Shown one piece after another: positions 52,992 to 61,500 of a stretch of DNA of 64,000 bases. Every line of letters starts with the position of its first letter. The first letter of the stretch is position 1. Origin of the DNA: Acidimicrobium ferrooxidans (GTDB lineage: Bacteria; Actinomycetota; Geothermincolia; Fen-727; Anoxymicrobiaceae); contig DYIU01000002.1 in the NCBI GenBank assembly GCA_020723485.1, positions 713,090 to 777,089 of the forward strand. The letters run 5' to 3'. The position numbers were made by a program, and so were the translations under genes. Under the pieces are notes generated by a model. That model had not been told where the DNA came from. It saw nothing but the letters and a program-made list of their open reading frames with translations, and searched no databases.

Positions 52992-55382
52992 CTAGTCCTC
53001 GCTCCCGCCGATGGTGTCGGTGCCCGCTCCCCTCGAGTTCCAGTACATGGCGCGCTCTACCATGATGGGCCGGGTACCGGGTTTGCTGGCGACCTTGATG
53101 GAAGCGCGCCCGGCTATCCCGGAGTGCAAGAGCATATCGTAGGTCACGCGGGAGTTCGCGGGGATTGCCTGCTTCTTCACAACCGGGGTCCCTCCCCCCG
53201 CCCTGAGGTAGGTCAGGGTCACCTCCACGGGCGTGCCGTTCGGGTTCTGCACGCAGATGTAGGTCTCTCGTCCATCTGAGGACTGACCGTCGGGGAGGTA
53301 GAACGTCATGTGGGGAGAGGCCATCCCGATTGAATCGTGGCAGGCTTCGCCCGTCCCGTTGTCCCAGTACATAGCCCGCTCTGCGATTATGTGCCTGGAG
53401 CAGGAGACCTGGGTGCTGAAATCCTGGTTTGGCAGCACATCATTCACCCTTATGGTCTTCCTGGAGTTGGCGGGCATCGGGACGGGGTTGCCCGGGTGAG
53501 GCACCGGTCCCGATTCGGTCATGTAGGTCAGGTTGACCTCGACCGCGCTTGCATTCGGGTTCTGGATGCACACGTATGAGGTGAACCCGTAGTTGGTTGT
53601 GCCTTCCGCGAGGTAGTAAGAGGCGGCCGCGCCCGTGGTACCGATCGAGGCGTGTCCTTCTCTTCGGGCATTACGGTACATGGCTCGCTCGGGGATGACC
53701 GGCACGTCGGAGGTCACGCGTATGGAAGCGTCCTTCTCCCCGATGTCCCGGAACATGTTGTAGGTCGCGCGGGAACGCCCGCTCACGATCTTGGTGAATG
53801 TCTGGGGCTCCTCCCCCTCTATCATGTAGGTGATATCGCAGGTGGCCTGGCTCACGTTGGGGTTCTGTATGCAGAGCCAGGTCTCGAACCCCCATTTGCT
53901 CGAGCCCTCCGGGAGGTACCATGTTGTGGCCGGAGCGTTGACCCCCACCGAGGAGTGGGCCTCCTGACCGATCCCCTGTCCGCTCTTACCCGCTCCCCCG
54001 CTCCATGACATGGTGCGATCCACCGCTATGGGCTTGCCGTCGCGCGCCGCGACCCTCGTAGAGAAATCAGCCGGGGCCCCGATATGCTTTATCAGGTAAT
54101 CGTTCGTGAGGGTCGTCTGCGAATTCGCCGCAAGGGAAAACGTCTCGGTGCCGCCTCCCAGGCCGGTGACCGACATGTAGGTCACGTCGACGACGACCGC
54201 TGTGGGATTCGGGTTCATGATGGTGATGTAGGTCTCGAAGCCCCAGTCGGTCGTGCCCTCGGCCAGGTACCACGTGGAGCAGAGGGAGGGCAGGTAAGCG
54301 TACTTGAGGTCATAGTTAGTGGAATCAAGATAGCTGATGCGCGGCCTGTTTGAAGAGTCCAGGGCGAGCGACGTGTACCAGCCCACCTCCCCGGCGCTGT
54401 CGGCCGTCTCTATGTCCCAGGAGGTGCCGTTCCGGGAGGCATACTTGAGGTCCCGGTTGGTGACATCAAGGTAGCTGATGTGCGGAGTCCCCGATGAGTC
54501 CAGGGCGAGCGATGTGTAACCACCCGCGTAAGCGGCGTCGGCGTCGACAGTCTCTGTCTTCCACTCGTCGCCGTCCCAGTAAGCGTACTTGGGATTGACG
54601 TTGGTGTGGTCAAAGTAGCTGATGCGCGGGTTCCCCGAGGAGTCCAGGGCGAGCGATGTGTATTCACCAACATTCCCGGCGCTGTCGACCGTGACTATGT
54701 CCCAGGTGGAGGTGGTGCCGTTCCAGGAGGCGTACTTGAGGTCACCCTCGCCGGTATTGGTGTAATCATAGTAGCTTATGCGAGGACTGTTTGAAGAGTC
54801 CAGGGCGAGCGATGTGTAGGTACCCACATACTCGGTCTCATCGACCTTTTCAATATCCCAGGAAGAGCCGTTCCAGGAGGCGTACTTGAGGTCACCGTTG
54901 GTGGAATCCCAGTAGCTGATGCGCGGGTTTCCCGAGGAGTCCAGGGCAAGCGATGAGTATTGACCTACACCCCCGGCGCTGTCGACCGTCTCCAGGTCCC
55001 AGGTGGTGCCGTTCCAGGAGGCGTACTTGAGGTGATCATTGGTGGAATCATAGTAGCTGATGCGCGGCCTGTTTGAAGAGTCCAGGGCAAGCGATGTGTT
55101 GAGCCGACCCACCTCCCCGGCGCTGTCGACCGTCTCCAGGTCCCATGAGGCGCCGTTCCAGGAGGCGTACTTGAGGTCACGGTTCGTGTAGTCATAGTAG
55201 CTGATGCGCGGATCTCCCGAGGTGTCCAGGGCGAGCGATGTATATTCACCCACATCCCCGGCGCTGTCGACAGTCTCTGTCCGCCAGGAGCCGTCCGCCA
55301 TCAACGGCACCGCCGAGGCGGTCAGGACCGCCGCCAGGACCAGCGCCATCAGCACCACCGCTGACGTCCGTTTCCCTTTCAT
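52992..55382 (-). CDS. Secreted protein: seven-repeat head and four-module stalk
   Basis: A 796-residue secreted protein. After a signal peptide (1-30) there are seven repeats of about 43-48 residues with the core YTSLALDSSGxPRISYYD followed by LKYASWNG and ETVDSAG, fitting one seven-bladed propeller (about 35-370). The repeats are also very similar in DNA. The second part has the same four DUF5719-like modules, in the same order, as the protein at 43599-47201. It ends [15 protein letters not shown] plus four residues. No anchor motif. ATG at 55382; upstream sequence in frame lacks a start signal. Confidence 0.85.
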   Translation of the reverse strand: MKGKRTSAVVLMALVLAAVLTASAVPLMADGSWRTETVDSAGDVGEYTSLALDTSGDPRISYYDYTNRDLKYASWNGASWDLETVDSAGEVGRLNTSLALDSSNRPRISYYDSTNDHLKYASWNGTTWDLETVDSAGGVGQYSSLALDSSGNPRISYWDSTNGDLKYASWNGSSWDIEKVDETEYVGTYTSLALDSSNSPRISYYDYTNTGEGDLKYASWNGTTSTWDIVTVDSAGNVGEYTSLALDSSGNPRISYFDHTNVNPKYAYWDGDEWKTETVDADAAYAGGYTSLALDSSGTPHISYLDVTNRDLKYASRNGTSWDIETADSAGEVGWYTSLALDSSNRPRISYLDSTNYDLKYAYLPSLCSTWYLAEGTTDWGFETYITIMNPNPTAVVVDVTYMSVTGLGGGTETFSLAANSQTTLTNDYLIKHIGAPADFSTRVAARDGKPIAVDRTMSWSGGAGKSGQGIGQEAHSSVGVNAPATTWYLPEGSSKWGFETWLCIQNPNVSQATCDITYMIEGEEPQTFTKIVSGRSRATYNMFRDIGEKDASIRVTSDVPVIPERAMYRNARREGHASIGTTGAAASYYLAEGTTNYGFTSYVCIQNPNASAVEVNLTYMTESGPVPHPGNPVPMPANSRKTIRVNDVLPNQDFSTQVSCSRHIIAERAMYWDNGTGEACHDSIGMASPHMTFYLPDGQSSDGRETYICVQNPNGTPVEVTLTYLRAGGGTPVVKKQAIPANSRVTYDMLLHSGIAGRASIKVASKPGTRPIMVERAMYWNSRGAGTDTIGGSED

Positions 55383-55450
55383 CACGACTACTCTCCCTTC
55401 CCGGTCCCGGCCTGTGCAGCAGATGTACGCCGCGCTCATCTTCCCCGCAG

Positions 55451-55470
55451 CCGGGGCTGGAGAGCCCCGG
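55451..55470 (-). terminator. Possible terminator hairpin between two surface protein genes
   Basis: CCGGGGCT (55451-55458) pairs with AGCCCCGG (55463-55470), loop GGAG. On the minus strand it lies shortly after the stop of the gene at 55489. No T-run follows, so it may be weak. Confidence 0.4.
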
Positions 55471-55488
55471 TTCCAGTTCTTATGAGGA

Positions 55489-58092
55489 CTATTCGAAAAC
55501 GTCTGAGTAGCCGCCGATGGTGGCGGTCCCGGCGCCGCGCGAGTTCCAGTACATGGCACGCTCGACCATGTACTTGCGCACCCCGTGCCGCGACTCCACC
55601 AGAACCGAGGCCCTGCCGTCTATGCCCTTGTCAGCCATGTTGTAGGTCTTGCGGGAGTTGCCCGGAATGGTGTCCTCGAACACTACGGCGGCGTCCCCGC
55701 CCGCCTCGAGGTAGGTGATGCGCACCGGCCCGTCGCCCGCGGCGGGGTTCTGGACGCAGATGTAGGTCTCCCTGCCGCCCGACGTCTGACCGTCCGGGAG
55801 GTAGAACTTGTAGTAGGGCTCTGCCATCCCTATGGAGTCGTGGCAGGCCTCCGCGTTGTCCGGCCCCCCGTACCAGTACATGGCCCGCTCGGCGATGATG
55901 GGGGAAGAGCAGTCCACCCGCGTCGAGAAGTCTGCGTTCTGCAGGAAGTCGTTCACCCGTATGGTTTTCCTCGAGTTCGCACCCATCGGGACAGGGTTCT
56001 GCGGGTGCGGCACCGGGCCCGCTTCGGTCATGTAGGTGATGTTCACCTGGACGTCGGCGTCGTTCGGGTTCTGCACGCAGACGTAGGTAGTGAACCCGTA
56101 GTTGGTGGTTCCCTCCGCCAGGTAGTAGCTGGTGGCGGTCTCGGTGGTGCCGATGGACTCGTGGCCCTCCCGGCGGTTGTTGCGGTACATACTCCGCTCA
56201 GGTATGACAGGGATGTTCGAGGAGACCTCGATGGAGGCGTCCTTGTCCCCTATGTCATCACGCATGTTGAACGTGTCCCGCTTGTTGGCCTCGACCTCCT
56301 TGGTGAAGGTCTGCGGCCCCTCCCCCTCAATCATGTAGGTCACCTGGCAGGTGGCCTTGCTCGCGTTGGGGTTCTGGATGCAGAGCCAGCACTCGAAGCC
56401 CCACTTGGTGGAGCCCTCCGGCATGTACCAGGTGGTGTCGGGCGCAGCCACGCCGATAGAGGAGTGCGCCTCGGGTGAGCCCGCGCCGGGTCCCGTCCAC
56501 TCCATGGTGCGGTCGACCGCGATGGACTTCCCCTCGAGGCAGGTAACCTTCGTGGAGAAGTCGGCCTGAGAGCCAATCACCTGCACCAGGTGATCATTGG
56601 TGAGCGTCGTCTGCGACAGCGCGGGCAGGGTCACGGTCTCGCTCTTGTTCGCGAGGCCCGTGGGCATGTAGTCCACCTTCGCGCTGCAAGCGCTCGGATT
56701 CGGGTTCTCTATCGTTATGTAGGTGGAGAAGCCCCACTCGGTGGTGCCCTCCGCGAGGTACCAGGTGGAGTTCTCGGTCGCCATCTCCTTGCGGTAAATC
56801 TGGAACTGCCCGTTATCCTTAGGGAAATTATCGGAATCAGACTTGAATGCAACAAAGCGCCCGCCCGAGCTTATCGCCTCGGGACCGGTTGAGCCTGGTC
56901 CCGAGCCCTCTGACCCTGGTTCTCCCCCCGCTGTGCACGAGACCAGCTCAAGAACGCCGGTGGACATGTCTTTTCTGTAGACCTGGCTCACGGGGCTCAT
57001 ACTGTTATAACCAGGGAACTCTGGCGCACTTGAGTTGAAGACTACGTACCGCCCGTCGGCGCTGACCGACCTCGTGACGGGCCCGTTCATGGGATCGGGG
57101 TCATGAGAGGAGGTGGAACCCTCAACGCCTGCAGTATTTGAAGAGACGATCTCGAGTGCAGCGCTTTGAAATTCCTTCCTGTAGATCTGGACCTGCCCAT
57201 TTGTGTGAGGAAAGTTGGCAGAGGCGGAATGGAACACAAGGTACCGGCCCCCAGAGCTCAAACTGGGACCTCCACTCGCCGAACTCCCAACCCCACCTGT
57301 ATCGGTCGAAGATGCGAGCACCAGCGTCCCGCTGGAAAGGTCCTTCCTGTATATCTGTTCATGCCCCTGCGGGCCCGCGAAGTTCTGTGAGAAGGATACG
57401 AAGGCCACGTAGCGCCCCTCCGGGCTGAGAGACGGGTAATTGCAGTATGAATCACCCACCACCCCTGCGGCGGTCTTTGAGGCCATCACCAGAGCGCCGG
57501 TAGAAAGGTCTTTTCTGTAGATCTGGGTCTGCCCATTCCAATCCGGGAAATTGCTGGCAGGTGATTTGAAGGCCACATAACGGCCGTCAACGCTCATGGA
57601 GGCATGTTCGCTGCCTGCATCACCCGGCGTGCCATCGGGTTCCTTGGAGACCAGGAGCAGTTCGCCGGTCACCATGTCTTTCCTGTATACCTGCCACATG
57701 CCGCTCCCGTTCGGGAAGTTGCTCGCGTAGGACTCGAAGGCGATGTAGCGCCCGTCATCGCTTATAGCGGGATATCCGCTGAAGTTATCTCCCGCCGCTC
57801 CCGCTGACGTGGCGGACACGAGCGCTATCGCCCCGGTGGAGAGGTCCTTCCTGTAGATCTGCAGCGGGCCGTTGGCGCCCGGGAGGTTGGTGGAATTCGA
57901 CGTGAACACCACGTAGCGCCCGTTCGCGCTTATGACCGGATCGTCGCAGGTGGAAAGGGCCGCCGCGCCACCCGACGTGGACGATGCCAGCACGAGGTCC
58001 CCCACCGCCGCCTGAGCGCCCCCCGGCACAACCGCGATGACGGACACCGCCATGAGCATGATGAGAACCGTCGCGAGCAGCCTGGCTTTCAT
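55489..58092 (-). CDS. Secreted TolB/PD40-like propeller protein with four-module stalk
   Basis: An 867-residue secreted protein. A signal peptide (1-28) is followed by seven repeats of about 56-65 residues with SANGRYVVFTSNSTNLP and IYRKDLSTGAIALVS, the WD40-like PD40 type found in TolB-like propellers. The head occupies about 30-445. Four DUF5719-like modules follow, in the same order as in the two other secreted proteins. It ends AMYWNSRGAGTATIG plus a few residues. The ATG has AAAGGAGGGG upstream. It probably shares a transcript with the gene at 52992-55382. Confidence 0.87.
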   Translation of the reverse strand: MKARLLATVLIMLMAVSVIAVVPGGAQAAVGDLVLASSTSGGAAALSTCDDPVISANGRYVVFTSNSTNLPGANGPLQIYRKDLSTGAIALVSATSAGAAGDNFSGYPAISDDGRYIAFESYASNFPNGSGMWQVYRKDMVTGELLLVSKEPDGTPGDAGSEHASMSVDGRYVAFKSPASNFPDWNGQTQIYRKDLSTGALVMASKTAAGVVGDSYCNYPSLSPEGRYVAFVSFSQNFAGPQGHEQIYRKDLSSGTLVLASSTDTGGVGSSASGGPSLSSGGRYLVFHSASANFPHTNGQVQIYRKEFQSAALEIVSSNTAGVEGSTSSHDPDPMNGPVTRSVSADGRYVVFNSSAPEFPGYNSMSPVSQVYRKDMSTGVLELVSCTAGGEPGSEGSGPGSTGPEAISSGGRFVAFKSDSDNFPKDNGQFQIYRKEMATENSTWYLAEGTTEWGFSTYITIENPNPSACSAKVDYMPTGLANKSETVTLPALSQTTLTNDHLVQVIGSQADFSTKVTCLEGKSIAVDRTMEWTGPGAGSPEAHSSIGVAAPDTTWYMPEGSTKWGFECWLCIQNPNASKATCQVTYMIEGEGPQTFTKEVEANKRDTFNMRDDIGDKDASIEVSSNIPVIPERSMYRNNRREGHESIGTTETATSYYLAEGTTNYGFTTYVCVQNPNDADVQVNITYMTEAGPVPHPQNPVPMGANSRKTIRVNDFLQNADFSTRVDCSSPIIAERAMYWYGGPDNAEACHDSIGMAEPYYKFYLPDGQTSGGRETYICVQNPAAGDGPVRITYLEAGGDAAVVFEDTIPGNSRKTYNMADKGIDGRASVLVESRHGVRKYMVERAMYWNSRGAGTATIGGYSDVFE

Positions 58093-58533
58093 GACCCCTC
58101 CTTTGCCGCACCTTCCAGAATGCTATTTCACGTCTCCTGCCAATGCAACTCCGTTTCCTTGGGAAGCGGGTGCCACCTTGTTTGACTGTGTGTCATCTGC
58201 AGGCATAGAATTTTTCCCGGTGGCAGAGCTTGAACCGGAAGTTCCAGAGGTCCTGGCGAAAGGTGCGAAAATCCCGTGCTCCTGCCTGCATGGCGCAAAA
58301 TTCTGCCCGCCGTTGCTCTCATGACGGGCATCTTGAGTGGTTCTTACTCTCCCGATACGCGGCGGACGCGCCCGGGGTCACCAATTCGGCCGATAGGGCT
58401 ATACCCTATTTTTACTATTCAGCGGGGTGCTGGACCCGTTCCGGAACACGATACGTTTAATAGACAAGGAGTACAGTTAACCGCCAGTCGCCTGTCACTG
58501 TCTCGTTGAAGTAGCTGATCAAGGGGGATTAAG
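58093..58533. other. Divergent intergenic region between two surface protein genes
   Basis: About 440 bases that must hold promoters for both genes. AT-rich patches at 58398-58417 and 58449-58459 are candidates, but no -35/-10 pair is convincing. Short open frames here lack ribosome binding sites. Confidence 0.5.
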
Positions 58534-61500
58534 ATGCTTCACGTCCGGAAACGCGTGTCAGTCCTGTTCGCGGTCGCTCTCGCGGTCGCTCTTCTGCTCC
58601 TGTTCATCCCTCAAGCGTCGGCAGCGACGCTTGTGGTGGGCCCGGGTCAGACCTACACGACCATCCAGTCGGCAATAGATGCCGCGGGGGTGGATGACGT
58701 CATAGAGGTGCAGACCGGCACCTATACCGAGGACCTCTCCATCCCTGCGGGCAAAGACGGGCTGGAGCTAAAGGCGGCTGACGCGGCCACGCCCACCATC
58801 AAGGGGATCCAGAATTCGCAGACGACGGAGTGGCCACTCGCGCGCCCCAACATCGAGGTCCTCTCGAGCGGGGTCCAGGTACACGGCTTCACCATCGACA
58901 GCCCGGACTACGCCGCAGGCTATTACACGAGCGGCATGATAATCGGGGCGACAAATGTGGAAATCTACGACAACGACTTCAGGGTCACGCCTTCGGCCAA
59001 CGGCGACGAGGTCTCGCAGGCCCTCCAGACCTACGCGGCGGCAGCCGTCCCGGGCGTGGACATATCCGGCCTCAACGTACACGACAACACGTTTACCAAC
59101 CTGCCGGGAGCTTCCCAGGGCTACGAGGGCATCTACCTCAACCTGGACGCAGGCACCAACGCCGCGGTCATCGGAGGCAACACGTTCGGCGGCCAGCTGT
59201 GCCGTGGAATGACCACCGAGCGATCGAACGTCATAATCGGCGGTAGCCAGGTTGTCACGGACCTCGCCCCCGACACCAGCCCGGCGACGGCGCCGGGATG
59301 GCAGGGCATAAACGTGGGGAACGGCAAGGACGTCAGCAACGTTACCTTAGTCGGCAACACCATCGGTGGCTCGGCGCCCGGCGCCGGGTTCGGCTATGGC
59401 ATCAGGCTGCGTCCGGCAACGACCCTGACCGGCGTCTCTGTCACCGCCAACACCGTGACGATGAACACGTACGGGGTGGACGTCCTGGCGGTCACCACTC
59501 CCAGCGTCCTGAGCGGCGTCGCGGTGAACGGCAACGGTATAGCGGGTAACACCACCGGGGTCCGCAACGATGCCACCGGCACACAGCTGGACGCCACCGG
59601 CAACTACTGGGGCTCGGATAGCGGCCCACAGCACGCAACCAACAAGTACGGCCTCGGAGCCCAGGGGAACCCGGTCTCGGACAACGTGGACTTCATCCCC
59701 TGGAGGCTTACCTCCCCGGTGGGGACGCTGTTTACGCCGGTCACACTGAACACCACCGATGGCTACGCCTCGATCCAGTCAGCAATTGACGCGGCGGGCG
59801 CCTCCGACCTGATCGAGGTGCAGACGGGCACCTTCACCGAGGACCTGTCCATCCCTGCGGGCAAGGACGGGCTGGAGCTCAAGGCGGCGGACGCGGCGAC
59901 TCCCACCATCAAAGGAGTGCAGCATTCGCAGACCACGGAGTGGCCGCTCGCGCGCCCGAATATCGATGTCCTCTCGAGCGGTGTCATGGTCCACGGCTTC
60001 ACTATCGACAGCCCGGATTACGCCTCAGGTTACTACTCGAGCGGCATGATAATCGGGGCGACCAACGTTGAGGTCTACGACAACGACTTCAGGGTCACGC
60101 CTGCAGCCAACGGCGACGAGGTCTCGCAGGCCCTCCAGACCTACGCGGCGGCCGCTGTGCCGGGCGTGGACATCTCCGGGCTGAATATCCACGACAACAC
60201 GTTCACCAACCTGGCTGGCGCAACCCAGGGCTACGAGGGCATCTACCTCAACCTGGACGCCGGCACCGGCCTTGCAACCCTTCAGGACAACACGTTCGGG
60301 GGACAGCTCTGCAGGGGCATGACCACCGAGCGGTCAAACGTCTCCATCCTCGGGAACGACGTCATCACGGACCTCGCCCCCAACACGGACCCCTCCACCG
60401 CTCCCGGGTGGCAGGGCATAAACGTGGGAAACACCAGGGACGTGACCGACGTGGCCGTCACCAACAACACCATCGGTGGCTCGGCCCCCGGCGACGGGCT
60501 CGGCTACGGCATCAGGCTGCGCCCGGCGACGACCATGAACAACGTCTCCGTGTCGGGATGCACGATAACCATGAACACCATCGGGGTACATGTATCAGCG
60601 GGCGCCGGGGGCGCAGCCGTGAGCGGCAACGAGATATCAGGAAACACGACCGGGGTACAGAACGCCGACGCGGCGACTCTCGACGCCACCGGCAACTACT
60701 GGGGCTCGGACAACGGCCCGCAGCACGCGACCAACACGTTCAACGTGGGCTCCCAGGGGAACCCTGTATCCAATAACGTGGACTTCGTGCCCTGGAGGCT
60801 TACCTCGCTCTCGGGGGCCCTGTTCTCCCCCGTCACCCTGAACACCACCATTGGCTACGCCTCGATACAGGCGGCGATAGACGCGGCGGGCGCGACCGGT
60901 GACCTCATAGAGGCCCGGACCGGTGTCTTCACCGAGGACCTCTCCATCCCGGACGGCAAGGACGACCTGGAGCTGACGGCAGCCGCTGCGGCGACTCCCA
61001 CAATCAAAGGAGTGCAGCATTCGCAGACCACGGAGTGGCCGCTCGCGCGCCCCAACATCGACGTCCTGTCAAGCGGGGTCATGATACACGGCTTTACAAT
61101 AGACAGCCCGGATTACGCCGCCGGCTACTACACGAGCGGAATGATAATCGGTGCGACGAACGTCGAGGTCTACGACAACGACTTCAGGGTCACCCCGGCC
61201 GCAGACGGGAACGAGGTCTCCCAGGCCATCCAGACGTACGCCGCGGCAGCGGTGCCCGGCGTGGACATATCCGGCCTCAACATACACGACAACACGTTCA
61301 CCAACCTGGCCGGCGCCTCCCAGGGATACGAGGGCATCTACCTCAACCTGGACGCCGGAACGGGGCTCGCCACCCTGCAGAACAACACGTTCGGGGGGCA
61401 GCTCTGCCGCGGCATGACAACCGAGCGGTCAAACGTCTCAATCATTGGGAACGACGTCATCACGAACCTGGCCCCGAACATCAGCCCGGCAACCGCGCCG

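Noticed and set aside
54300..55260. A CRISPR-like array
   Set aside because: The regular repeats are in frame and encode propeller blades; the spacing and lack of unique spacers do not fit CRISPR.
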